A stretch of DNA of 33,493 nucleotides from Chromatiales bacterium (GTDB lineage Bacteria; Pseudomonadota; Gammaproteobacteria; Granulosicoccales; Granulosicoccaceae): NCBI GenBank assembly GCA_020631335.1, contig JAHDHK010000025.1:1-33493 (forward strand), given 5' to 3'. Made by a program: the position numbers and the translations under genes. Below, in pieces: positions 8,223 through 16,278 of this stretch. Position 1 is the stretch's first letter; each line of letters begins with the position of its first letter. Under the pieces are notes generated by a model. It made no database searches, was not told the DNA's origin, and was given only the letters and a program-made list of their open reading frames with translations.

Positions 8223-8260
8223 GGAATTATTTCCGTATTTTATTTTTCGGAATTATTTCC
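8223..8260. promoter_or_regulatory. Paired near-palindromic boxes in the divergent interval
   Basis: GGAATTATTTCC occurs twice, at 8223-8234 and 8249-8260, with starts 26 bp apart. Each copy has the inverted ends GGAA and TTCC. The surrounding DNA is strikingly AT-rich. A possible -10 (TACAAT, 8283-8288) for the plus-strand DUF6502 gene follows the second box. Two identical dyad boxes in a divergent promoter region suggest binding of a dimeric regulator to both; the DUF6502 protein is the obvious candidate. Confidence 0.55.
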
Positions 8261-8316
8261 AATTATTGAAAATTAATTTATGTACAATAGGTGTCAGAGT
8301 TGACTGCAGTTTCAAT

Positions 8317-8376
8317 AAAGCCGCCTGAAGAGGCACCCGTTTTTTTCGGTGCTGCTGATAAACGGCTTTTATTTTT
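8317..8376 (+). terminator. Terminator-like fold in the DUF6502 leader
   Basis: AAAGCCG (8317-8323) pairs with CGGCTTT (8363-8369), and the stem is followed by TATTTTTC. Inside the long loop, GCACC (8333-8337) pairs with GGTGC (8348-8352). Both are in the apparent untranslated leader before the ATG at 8418. A stem followed by a T-rich run within a leader resembles a transcription attenuator. The large branched loop makes it less certain than a compact terminator. Confidence 0.4.
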
Positions 8377-8417
8377 CAGGAGAGCGCAGCCCGAAATTCC
8401 CGGCTGCCAGGCAATAG

Positions 8418-9260
8418 ATGAACAAGCTTCAAGACCAGAACCGGGCGAAAATCGCACTTTCATTGGCAGTTTTCAGAATTTTGAAGCCACTGGCGAAATT
8501 CACTATTCGTCGTGGCATGTCCATAGGTGCAATGATCGAACTGGCCAGACGCGCTTACCTGGAGGCTGCCACAGAACTGCTAAGCGAAGAGCAAACAAAG
8601 GTAACCGCTTCCCGAATTTGTGCGATGACCGGCATGTACCGTAAAGAAATCAGACGACTGGAGGAGCTGCCGAAAATTTCCGACACCGAAACCGATGACA
8701 AGTACAACCGTTCCACACGGGTCATTACCGGCTGGCTTCGAGACGAAGAATTCAAAACAAAATCAGGCAAACCTGCGGCACTGAAGCTCGAAGGCCCCAA
8801 CAGCTTCGAGAGCCTGGTGCGTAAATACAGCGGTGATATGACCCCCAATGCCATGCATCAGGAGCTGGAACGTCTCGGTGCTGTTTCTGTGTCCAGCCGG
8901 GGAATGATCCGGCTTGAAACAGCAGCATATTTAAACTCCAGCGCAACCGACGGCATACACATATTAGGCACCGATACCGCTGAGCTCATCGACACCATCA
9001 CCAATAACATTGTTCAAGCCACCTCTGATGCCAAACGCTTCCAGCGAAAGGTATCCTATACAAATATCCCGCTGGAAAAGTCTGCTGATTTTTATCAATA
9101 TGCAGAAACCGAAAGCCAGAACCTGCTGGAAAAACTTGATCGCTGGCTGAACAAAGCGTCCGCTGCCCGCAAAGATAAAGACAACTGCAAAGTCAGTGTC
9201 GGTGTCTATCACTTTAGCGAAACACAAAATCAAAGCGGCACACGAGCCACAGCAATGTAA
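8418..9260 (+). CDS. DUF6502 family protein, probable transcriptional regulator
   Basis: The 280-aa protein resembles the gammaproteobacterial DUF6502 group. The N-terminus has a basic helical segment with FRILKPLAKFTIRRGMSI, followed by a helix-turn-helix-like block around KVTASRICAMTGMYRKEIRRL (about 62-82). A conserved-looking segment around TRVITGWLRDEEF follows. The C-terminal half is helical (FYQYAETESQNLLEKLDRWL). DNA binding is inferred from the HTH-like block. The gene is divergent from the 458-aa unknown gene and shares paired dyad boxes with it. The start at ATG 8418 has AGG about 7 nt upstream. Confidence 0.75.
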   Translation: MNKLQDQNRAKIALSLAVFRILKPLAKFTIRRGMSIGAMIELARRAYLEAATELLSEEQTKVTASRICAMTGMYRKEIRRLEELPKISDTETDDKYNRSTRVITGWLRDEEFKTKSGKPAALKLEGPNSFESLVRKYSGDMTPNAMHQELERLGAVSVSSRGMIRLETAAYLNSSATDGIHILGTDTAELIDTITNNIVQATSDAKRFQRKVSYTNIPLEKSADFYQYAETESQNLLEKLDRWLNKASAARKDKDNCKVSVGVYHFSETQNQSGTRATAM

Positions 9261-9284
9261 TGCCGGCGCTTTAACACTTGCCGG

Positions 9285-10403
9285 TCAATAGCCGGTCAAT
9301 TCAAGATAACCGTGTCCGATGGCAGTGCCCGCTTCATTAAATAACTCGATAGCGCCCTCCCAGTAGCGCACAGTCAGGTTGAGCTCCTGGTTATCAATCA
9401 ACGGCGAGAATTTTATTATCTCGTTCGAATCAGCCCTTATCAGCCGACCTTCGACCGGATAGCTGGCACCGCTGTCACTCTCCCACCAACGATCAATAAC
9501 TAATTGCGGCGCAGGAATCACCTGACGTTCACCCTTTTGATTTATTTCAACGGCACTACTGAATTCACTCGCGCTGCCGTCTGTCTCACGCAACTGATAA
9601 AACATCACCTCACGGCCATCATCAAACTGCAATGCAAACCAGTCCCAGCCCACTTGATTTTCAGCAAGTGCGCTGCTGCTCCATTCACGATCAAGCCACG
9701 CAGAGCCGGACACAGAATAAGCATCATTAGCCGTACTGATTTCTCCCTCTGCGTGAAGTCTGGTGTAGGCATAGTAATACGACGCGTTGCACGGATCTGC
9801 ACTCTTCCGGCTATAGCCATCAACGCCCTGCAGTACACGGGGTTTACGCGCAGTCAGTGTCAGGTCGATCGCAGCTCCGTTGTCGGCGTCGAGTTGTAAG
9901 TGCCATTGCGGCCTCGAACCTGCAACAGTCTGCGTAAATTTCCAGTCCTCAAGCCATACATCAGCCAGACCATCTTTTAACTCAGCGCCGGCAAGCCCCA
10001 CCGCCGCACGGGCAAATCGCTCATCGGCGTACAATTGATTATCGCCTTGCCTGGTGACTGCAAAGTGCGCCATATAAAACTGCGAAGTCTCCCAGGCTGA
10101 GTTACTGATCGTCTCCTCGTAGGGTTGTGTCGCTATTCTGAAGAATGTTGCATGAAAGCCGAGTTTTACAGCATCCCTGCTACTCAGGTTGCCCGTCACA
10201 TACCACCACTCGTTGCGAAACTCTGGATGCGCCTGATGATCTTGCGGAAATGAAAACTGCCTTGGCGCACAGGCACGCTCATAGCCAGTGGCATCGCCGC
10301 CGAGTTCCGAATGAAGCGAGACCACTGCAGTCGCGTTATCCACGTGACTATCACCACAGGAAACTAAAACGATACTGATCAACGCCCAGATTAATCGCTT
10401 CAT
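9285..10403 (-). CDS. AttH/CrtC-like secreted lipoprotein of an AttEFGH-type ABC system
   Basis: The 372-aa product starts MKRLIWALISIVLVSC. This is a lipoprotein signal with LVSC as lipobox and Cys16 as the lipidation site. The mature part is the lipocalin-like AttH/carotenoid 1,2-hydratase fold: HPEFRNEWWYVTGNL, then SYYYAYTRLHAEGEI, then WLDREWSSSALAENQVGWDWFALQF. Despite the carotenoid hydratase name, proteins in this setting are encoded with ABC transporters (AttH). The ATG at 10403 overlaps the permease stop as ATGA, showing translational coupling. The frame is open further upstream, but that segment lies within the permease gene. Role inferred: outer-membrane or periplasmic partner of the transporter. 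Confidence 0.87.
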   Translation of the reverse strand: MKRLIWALISIVLVSCGDSHVDNATAVVSLHSELGGDATGYERACAPRQFSFPQDHQAHPEFRNEWWYVTGNLSSRDAVKLGFHATFFRIATQPYEETISNSAWETSQFYMAHFAVTRQGDNQLYADERFARAAVGLAGAELKDGLADVWLEDWKFTQTVAGSRPQWHLQLDADNGAAIDLTLTARKPRVLQGVDGYSRKSADPCNASYYYAYTRLHAEGEISTANDAYSVSGSAWLDREWSSSALAENQVGWDWFALQFDDGREVMFYQLRETDGSASEFSSAVEINQKGERQVIPAPQLVIDRWWESDSGASYPVEGRLIRADSNEIIKFSPLIDNQELNLTVRYWEGAIELFNEAGTAIGHGYLELTGY

Positions 10404-12952
10404 CGCTGCCTCAATGCCTGAGTCGGCAGCATCCGCCCGATACGCCATGCCGGATAAATTGCGGCAAGTAAGGCTGCTATAAAAGCCAGCGCAACACTCT
10501 CCCATAGCACGCCGGTGGATACCGAGTACTGCATTGTCCAGCCGAATGAACGCCGGTTGATCACCGCAACCAGAATGCCTGACATAAGAATACCCAGTGG
10601 CAGTGCAAGTAACCCTGCAATCAGGCCCATCCATGCCGTCTGAGACAACAGCACCCTGCGCATCTCATTTGGTGTTAGCCCCAGCGCACGCAATACCGCA
10701 AATTCATGACGCCGCTCAAGTGTCAGTGCCAGCAGGGCACTGAGAATTCCAACAAAGGCGACACCGGCAGTCAACAACCGCAGAATGTGGGTAATAGCAA
10801 ACGTTTGATCGAATATACGCATCGACAACTCACGTATGTCACCATCAGAGCGGACAAGCAGTTGCGGCCAGGGCTTCACCAGCCTGCGAAAACGATCAGC
10901 ATCATCCACTGAACCTGCATTCAGTGACACCCCGATCGAACTCAATCCGCGGTCCTGCCAGTGCAAATGCATAGTGGCCATCGGCATGATAATAAGACCG
11001 CGTCCTGCACCGTAGTCGGTAAATACGCCGGCGATATGAAAGTCTCTTACACCGTTTTCTGTCGTGATACTCAGCTTTTCCCCGGCATTCAAGGCAAGTT
11101 GCCAGGCCAGTGGCTCTGAAATAAATAGACTGTCGGGCGCGGACCACTGCGTCCATTGCTCATCCACACTGGTGTGATGGCCGATGAGCGACAGCCCGCG
11201 ATTCATATCACCAGTGAGTTCCAGCGCCAGTAATCTGGCTGGCGTACCGCCGGCGTCAACATCAAACATCCGGCTGAGTCGTTTACCAGTGACAATCGCA
11301 AGCGAATCGACTGCATCGACAAACTCCTGTGGCAGTGCGTTGTCCAGTGATTCACTGTCACGAACATAAAAGTCCGCCTGTAACGTTTGGTCCAGCCAGT
11401 CGGCTACCGACGCCCTGAAACTGCCAATCATAATGCCGACACCGGCCGTTGCCGACACCGCTACCGCAAGTGCCGTCACCGCCACGGCCACACGACTCAA
11501 ACTGGCCGACAAAGAACGCATCGGGTAATTACCGGTAACCCCGGCGCCGGAAAAAGACATCTTGCCGGTGAGTCGTGCTGCCCAGTAAAGGCTACCGGGT
11601 ATCAACAGGCTATAGCCGATCACAATCATAAAAAGCGCGCAAAACGCCATCAGAAGCGACGCGCTTAACCACAACATTAAAAAACCAAGGACGCCCAGAG
11701 CGCAACCACCGGTTGCCAGCCAGGGTAAAAGCCGACCGGTTTTGGATTCAAGTGCCGAGCGCTGAGTTAAGGTGACCGGTGGGCTGTTCGCCGCCTCCAT
11801 AGCCGGCACCGCTACTGCCACCAGAGCAGCCAATACAGCCATCACCGTGATCTTTAACACATTAAACACAGACACATTGAGCTGCCGCACTTCAAGGGTG
11901 AAGTACAGATCATTGATCGTGCGGGTCACCAGGTTCAACAGCACTCCCCCCAATGCATAACCCGCCAGTAAACCGGCCACCAGACCCAGTAACGTAAAAG
12001 CCAGCACTTCAATGACAATGGCACTCGCGAGCGCCTGTCTATCGACACCCGCGACTCGCAATTGCCCGAACAACATTCGCCGCTGTAACACCGACAGAGT
12101 GACGGTGTTATAGATGAGAAAGGCCCCGACCAGCAATGCCAGCAGACTCATGGCAAGCAGATTAGTATGAAAGGCTCCGGTCATCTGCACCAATGCGTTA
12201 TTACGACGCGACGCATCAGCAATTGACACTTCGCTGAACGTATTTTTTATTTCTTCGAGCTGTGCCGGGTTGTCTGTGATCAAATCGATTCGACTGAGCC
12301 TGCCCGACATGTCCAACAGCCATTGTGCGGTAGCGATATCAGTCATCACCATCGAATCAAAGGCGGCCTGATGTGTTGTATCAATCACGTTGGCCAGCTT
12401 AACGGCGCGTGTTGCTCCACCGGCCTTTACCTTCACCGTATCACCAATCGAAAGCCCGAGCCGGGCCGCCGTGGAATTGCCTGTAAATACAGCACCGAAC
12501 TCAAGCAATGCCAGACTCTCGCGTGTGGCATCACCCGGTTCACCGACATCCTGCAGCGAGGAGAGCTGTGAACGGAACATCGGCTCGGAAAAAATATCGA
12601 TCCCCAGCAGCTGCAATGATTCACTGCCGTCCGGCCCCTGAACGGTCAGCGTCCCTTCCACCACCGGTGCGCTTTGTCTTACGCCGAGACGGGTACGCAA
12701 CTGCGTATAGATACCTTCATCTATTCCCGATACACCACCGACGATCTGATGCGTTGTCCGGCCGGTGATCGAGTCTAGTGACAGCGCAAAAGCCCTTTTT
12801 GCACTCTGATTGGCGATATCGACACTAAACACCACCGCCACACCAAGGGTCAGCCCGACAAACATCAACACTGCCTGCCACAGATGTTGCCGCCAATAGC
12901 GCGCTGAACAACGCAACAACAGCCCGATGTTATTACCAGGCAAGTGCATCAC
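10400..12952 (-). CDS. FtsX-type ABC transporter permease, 850 aa (AttFG-like)
   Basis: This is a double FtsX-type permease. TM1 (about 24-45) precedes a large periplasmic domain. A first FtsX block has helices near 255-275, 300-330 and 355-380, followed by several helices near 405-505. A second periplasmic domain and a second FtsX block with the final three helices (about 725-840) complete it. The permeases of the MacB/LolCE and AttFG groups move lipoproteins, lipids or proteins by mechanotransmission rather than through a classical channel. The gene overlaps the upstream ATPase gene by 20 nt and the downstream lipoprotein gene by 4 nt, so the three form one translational unit. Confidence 0.92.
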   Translation of the reverse strand: MMHLPGNNIGLLLRCSARYWRQHLWQAVLMFVGLTLGVAVVFSVDIANQSAKRAFALSLDSITGRTTHQIVGGVSGIDEGIYTQLRTRLGVRQSAPVVEGTLTVQGPDGSESLQLLGIDIFSEPMFRSQLSSLQDVGEPGDATRESLALLEFGAVFTGNSTAARLGLSIGDTVKVKAGGATRAVKLANVIDTTHQAAFDSMVMTDIATAQWLLDMSGRLSRIDLITDNPAQLEEIKNTFSEVSIADASRRNNALVQMTGAFHTNLLAMSLLALLVGAFLIYNTVTLSVLQRRMLFGQLRVAGVDRQALASAIVIEVLAFTLLGLVAGLLAGYALGGVLLNLVTRTINDLYFTLEVRQLNVSVFNVLKITVMAVLAALVAVAVPAMEAANSPPVTLTQRSALESKTGRLLPWLATGGCALGVLGFLMLWLSASLLMAFCALFMIVIGYSLLIPGSLYWAARLTGKMSFSGAGVTGNYPMRSLSASLSRVAVAVTALAVAVSATAGVGIMIGSFRASVADWLDQTLQADFYVRDSESLDNALPQEFVDAVDSLAIVTGKRLSRMFDVDAGGTPARLLALELTGDMNRGLSLIGHHTSVDEQWTQWSAPDSLFISEPLAWQLALNAGEKLSITTENGVRDFHIAGVFTDYGAGRGLIIMPMATMHLHWQDRGLSSIGVSLNAGSVDDADRFRRLVKPWPQLLVRSDGDIRELSMRIFDQTFAITHILRLLTAGVAFVGILSALLALTLERRHEFAVLRALGLTPNEMRRVLLSQTAWMGLIAGLLALPLGILMSGILVAVINRRSFGWTMQYSVSTGVLWESVALAFIAALLAAIYPAWRIGRMLPTQALRQR

Positions 12953-13655
12953 TCACATTCAGATCCGATTCCGCTATCCTTCCGTCGGTTATTAACGCAA
13001 CCCGGTTAGCCGTCGCGGCCACCGCACTACTGTGCGTCACCATGACCACCGTCTGGCTGGTTTCCTCGGCGATCTCATTGAACAGCCCCATCATGCTGGC
13101 ACCAGTCTCGGCATCCAGATTCCCCGTGTGCTCGTCTGCCAGTACCAGCGCCGGACGATGCACCATCGCACGGGCAATGGCGACGCGCTGCTGCTCACCG
13201 CCGGACAACTGATCGGCAAATGCATCACCACGGGCGCCCAGTCCGACCCGGTCAAGCATACGAGCAGATTGTTCAGCAGCCTGCCGTCTGTCAGCACCAT
13301 TGAGCTGAAGCGGCAATTGGACGTTCTCCAGTGCGGTGAGCGTTTGAATCAGGTTAAACGACTGGTAGATGAAACCGATGTGGCGACGCCTGAACAGCGT
13401 CCGGTCTTTTTCGGTCAGCAGGCCAATGCTCACACCATCGACAGTAATCCCGCCACTGTCCGGCGTATCGATACCGGCGATTAAATTGAGCAGCGTGGAC
13501 TTACCACTACCACTTTGCCCCAGCAGCGCCAGTCGTTCGCCACGGTACACCTGCAAAGAAACGCCACGCAAAACGGTTTGATAACCGCTGCCTGCCGGGT
13601 AGCTTTTTTCTAAGCCATGAATGTTCAAATAGGGCGCAAGGCTGGTTTGGTTCAA
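12933..13655 (-). CDS. ABC transporter ATPase of the LolD/MacB type (AttE-like)
   Basis: The 240-aa protein is a complete ABC ATPase. It shows Walker A GQSGSGKS (46-53), Q-loop IYQSFNLI (96-103), signature LSGGEQQRV (150-158), Walker B VLADE (171-175), D-loop GNLD, and the switch histidine in VTHSS. Residue 176 is His, where the family usually has Pro (ADEPTGNLD). It powers the FtsX-type permease encoded just downstream with a 20-nt overlap. It is the first gene of the operon. Substrate class is unknown. Confidence 0.93.
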   Translation of the reverse strand: MNQTSLAPYLNIHGLEKSYPAGSGYQTVLRGVSLQVYRGERLALLGQSGSGKSTLLNLIAGIDTPDSGGITVDGVSIGLLTEKDRTLFRRRHIGFIYQSFNLIQTLTALENVQLPLQLNGADRRQAAEQSARMLDRVGLGARGDAFADQLSGGEQQRVAIARAMVHRPALVLADEHTGNLDAETGASMMGLFNEIAEETSQTVVMVTHSSAVAATANRVALITDGRIAESDLNVSDALAW

Positions 13656-13924
13656 TAGCTCACCGGGGGTGTTTTGGATTTATTTCGCGGAAAATGCCAC
13701 CACTTCAGGCACTGGCAGCGGCAGGCGCAAAGCCGCTCTGACACTCGACTTCAACACAATATACGCAATAAAAGCCAATTAGTTCGTATTGTGCCGGCAA
13801 AAACCGGGAATATTACCGAAACTCCCCGGTAACGGCCTGCTGGTCTGGTCGCGCCATTGAACGATAATAACCTACAACAGGAAGCCAATATCCTGCTCTT
13901 TTCAACCATCACAAGGACGTTATC

Positions 13925-14167
13925 ATGGTTACGCTTACTGCTACAGAACATGCGATCTCACGCCCGGCAACGGAAGCCGCGAACCCTTCAAGCATACCGG
14001 CAAAAATTAAATGGTTGCTCAAGCACGCCGGCACTGCCTATGAAGTGAGCCTTGAGAGGCGCCAGTTGCTGAAATTGACCAATAGTGAACTCCAGGACAT
14101 TGGTCTGACCAGAGAACAGGTGCTCAAAGAAAGCAAACGATCGTTCTTCGATATTCCTAAACGATAA
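13925..14167 (+). CDS. DUF1127 family small protein
   Basis: The 80-aa protein ends in the DUF1127 (YjiS-like) motif. A basic, Leu-rich helix (RRQLLKLTNSELQDIGL) is followed by TREQVLKESKRSFFDIP. DUF1127 proteins are small and Arg-rich; some alpha-proteobacterial members act in phosphate or RNA-related regulation, but there is no general assigned function. AAGGACG upstream supports the ATG at 13925. It is monocistronic, ending in a strong hairpin. Confidence 0.85.
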   Translation: MVTLTATEHAISRPATEAANPSSIPAKIKWLLKHAGTAYEVSLERRQLLKLTNSELQDIGLTREQVLKESKRSFFDIPKR

Positions 14168-14175
14168 CCCCCTTT

Positions 14176-14203
14176 ATCTGCGGCTGCATGGTCAGCCGCA
14201 GAT
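14176..14203 (+). terminator. Strong hairpin after the DUF1127 gene
   Basis: ATCTGCGGCTG (14176-14186) pairs perfectly with CAGCCGCAGAT (14193-14203) around a 6-nt loop. It starts 8 nt after the stop codon. The following sequence is not a clean T-run, yet position and stem strength favour a terminator or a 3'-end stabiliser. Confidence 0.65.
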
Positions 14204-14335
14204 TCACTGTTCGCCCGAACACAAACTATTCTGACACACACCCAAAGAACGTCCCCGGACTGCCGGTAAACACCCCGCGACCGACAAGACACCGTGCTCC
14301 GGGCACAGTAAACCGACACGGTAAGCTGACTTTAA

Positions 14336-14359
14336 ACACCGCTCTCCGTCAAGCGGTGT
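14336..14359. repeat. 8-bp perfect inverted repeat upstream of folB
   Basis: ACACCGCT (14336-14343) and AGCGGTGT (14352-14359) flank an 8-nt loop. It lies about 65 bp upstream of the candidate folB -10. The stretch 14204-14335 between the DUF1127 hairpin and this repeat shows no gene. Confidence 0.4.
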
Positions 14360-14401
14360 CACGGCAGATCTGATCGGCCTTTGTATCATCAGGTCATGCC
14401 C

Positions 14402-14429
14402 CTTTCATTATTGCTGCGTACTTTATACT
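14402..14429 (+). promoter_or_regulatory. Candidate folB promoter
   Basis: TATACT (14424-14429) matches a -10 hexamer. CTTTCA (14402-14407) lies 16 bp upstream as a weak -35. The ATG of folB follows about 50 bp later. Confidence 0.35.
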
Positions 14430-14480
14430 TAACAATCTCGGTCTCGATCAACAATGAGGTTTTAAGGTATATTGAGCGTA

Positions 14481-14837
14481 ATGGATAGAATTTTTATAAC
14501 AGAATTACGCGCAGACACCATCATCGGCATTAACGATTGGGAACGAAAAGTTCGCCAGCGCGTTACCGTTGATCTGGAGATAGCAACAGACATCGCACAA
14601 GCTGCTGCCACTGACAACATACAATACGCCGTCAACTACAAATCTATCAGCGACCGTCTGGTAAGTTATATAGAAACCAGCGAATTCGAACTGGTCGAAT
14701 CACTGGCCGATGGAATCGCCAACATTGTAACTAAAGAGTTTTCAGTACCCTGGGTACGCATTACCCTGCACAAACCCGGCGCACTAAGAGCATCCAAAGA
14801 TGTCGGGCTGATTATTGAGCGCGGCAAAAAAGACTGA
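14481..14837 (+). CDS. folB: Dihydroneopterin aldolase
   Basis: At 118 aa this matches FolB along its length: MDRIFITELRADTIIGINDWER at the N-terminus, NYKSISDRL in the middle, FELVESLADGIA with the catalytic-site Glu, and the VRITLHKPGALRASKDVGLIIERG ending. FolB cleaves 7,8-dihydroneopterin to 6-hydroxymethyl-7,8-dihydropterin plus glycolaldehyde in folate synthesis. The ATG at 14481 gives the family-typical N-terminus; a TTG at 14472, just after AAGG, would add three residues. It is followed by folK, which acts on its product. Confidence 0.93.
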   Translation: MDRIFITELRADTIIGINDWERKVRQRVTVDLEIATDIAQAAATDNIQYAVNYKSISDRLVSYIETSEFELVESLADGIANIVTKEFSVPWVRITLHKPGALRASKDVGLIIERGKKD

Positions 14838-14969
14838 CACCGGGTTCGGCTGCCAGCGTGTCTGCATTCATTCACCTCCCACCTGTTCGCTTTTGGTGCA
14901 CCTGGTGTTCTCGCGCGCGCAGCGCGACAACAGATGTATCAATACATAACAAACATTCGACCAGTACCG

Positions 14970-15473
14970 ATGAACAAGCCGCACACGATTTACATCAGCC
15001 TTGGCAGCAACATCAATCCGGTTGTCAATATCCACCGGGCGATAAACACCATACAGTCAGTACTAGCCGACTGTGAAACAGCGCCTGTTTATCGCTCACC
15101 TGCTGTCGGCATGAGCGGTGCAGACTTCTTCAATACAGTGATCAGTGGCAGAACAAACATGAGTGCGGCAGACACCTACGAGTGGCTTCGCGAAATAGAA
15201 CGCCGGCAAGGCAGAGTACGAACCCACCATAAATACACAGATCGCACGCTGGATTTAGACTTATTGTTATTTGATGATCAGGTAACACAGAAACTGCCGC
15301 ATCAGGAAATTGCAGAGCAGGCCTATGTACTCCAGCCGCTGTACGATATCGCCCCTCTACTTCAGCATCCTGTATTAAACTGCAGCATCACCTCGCTTAG
15401 ATCAACGCTTATGGCTCAGTGCCCGCAACTATTCAGCGCGCTGATCCCGGTAGCAGTGGACGAAATGGATTGA
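14970..15473 (+). CDS. folK: 6-hydroxymethyl-7,8-dihydropterin pyrophosphokinase (HPPK)
   Basis: The 167-aa protein has the HPPK N-terminus (YISLGSNINP), the GADFFNTV segment, the R-R-Q-G-R-V-R block and the signature TDRTLDLDLLLFDD with the two Mg2+-binding Asp residues. It transfers pyrophosphate from ATP to the FolB product. The ATG at 14970 puts the start just before the first strand; an upstream ATG at 14934 is possible but adds an unlikely extension. A GC-rich inverted repeat (TCGCGC at 14911-14916 with GCGCGA at 14922-14927) lies between folB and folK. Its stop codon abuts the stop of the convergent reductase gene with no bases between. Confidence 0.93.
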   Translation: MNKPHTIYISLGSNINPVVNIHRAINTIQSVLADCETAPVYRSPAVGMSGADFFNTVISGRTNMSAADTYEWLREIERRQGRVRTHHKYTDRTLDLDLLLFDDQVTQKLPHQEIAEQAYVLQPLYDIAPLLQHPVLNCSITSLRSTLMAQCPQLFSALIPVAVDEMD

Positions 15474-16223
15474 TTATCCTGCAGCGGCGGTCCTGCCTCC
15501 ATCAAGAGCCAAAGTCTGACCGGTAATAAACGCTGCCTCGTCACTGCAAAGATAAAGCACCGCAGCAGCTATTTGTTCAGCAGTACCGGTTTTGTGCAGT
15601 GGAATTTTTTCAAGCATTGCTGCTTTATCTGCTTCACTTACCGAACTCTCGCCTTCCGGCCAGAGAATAGCACCGGGTGCCACACCGTTTACCCGAACTT
15701 GCGGCGCGCACTCCACCGCCATCGAACGCGTGATCATCGACAGTGCGGCCTTAGAGGCACAGTAAGCACTGTGATCAGGGTGAACCATATCGGCATAGAT
15801 ATCGAGTATATTCACCACCGCGCCACTATTCGCACTCAATGCAGGCACTGCGGCCTGCATCAGCAACAGAGGCGCAAATACATTAGCTTTAAAAATTCTA
15901 GAGAGGTTGGCAGAGTCGATTTGCCCCAGAGGCGTCGGGAAAAACTCTGAGGCATTATTGACCAGCACATCCAGCCTGCCGAATTGGTCAATAACCGCGT
16001 CGATCAACCCCTGACATTGATCAAGCTCACTGAATTCAGCGCAAAAACTAACGGCACTTTCAGCGCGTTTGGCATTCAGGGTATCAACCAGCTCAGCAGC
16101 CTGATGCGCTGATGCGCGATAATGCACACCAACGCGATACCCTTGCACATGTGCCAGAAGGGCTATCGCCGCACCGATGCGTTGAGAGGCACCGGTGACC
16201 AACATCACCCGGTCAGCAGTCAA
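15474..16223 (-). CDS. Short-chain reductase, pteridine reductase type (FolM/PTR1-like)
   Basis: The 249-aa protein is a classical short-chain dehydrogenase. The cofactor loop is TGASQRIG rather than TGxxxGIG; an Arg at this position is typical of pteridine reductases and suggests NADPH use. VNNASEFFPTPLG and the catalytic Tyr-x-x-x-Lys (YCASK), preceded by an Asp in LDIYAD, also fit PTR1/FolM. The family reduces dihydropterins (dihydromonapterin) or dihydrofolate. Its place beside folB and folK supports a pterin role. The start at 16223 is TTG; ATG at 16205 would shorten the first strand. It lies 55 bp downstream of fccB on the same strand. Confidence 0.85.
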   Translation of the reverse strand: MTADRVMLVTGASQRIGAAIALLAHVQGYRVGVHYRASAHQAAELVDTLNAKRAESAVSFCAEFSELDQCQGLIDAVIDQFGRLDVLVNNASEFFPTPLGQIDSANLSRIFKANVFAPLLLMQAAVPALSANSGAVVNILDIYADMVHPDHSAYCASKAALSMITRSMAVECAPQVRVNGVAPGAILWPEGESSVSEADKAAMLEKIPLHKTGTAEQIAAAVLYLCSDEAAFITGQTLALDGGRTAAAG

Positions 16224-16278
16224 AGTACTGATCCGCTGACAGAGCTTTGTCGACTGACTTGCGCCTGCCGGTCAATGC

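Noticed and set aside
9280-9300. Tandem duplication GCCGGTCAAT at the end of the AttH-like gene
   Set aside because: It is only 10 bp repeated once with one base between; it makes the stop codon region but shows no wider structure.
10404-10634. Possible N-terminal extension of the AttH-like lipoprotein
   Set aside because: It lies inside the permease gene, and would bury a clear lipoprotein signal in the middle of the protein.
14911-14927. GC-rich inverted repeat between folB and folK
   Set aside because: Short GC-only alternation, no T-run, and folK needs read-through or its own start, so no terminator is claimed.
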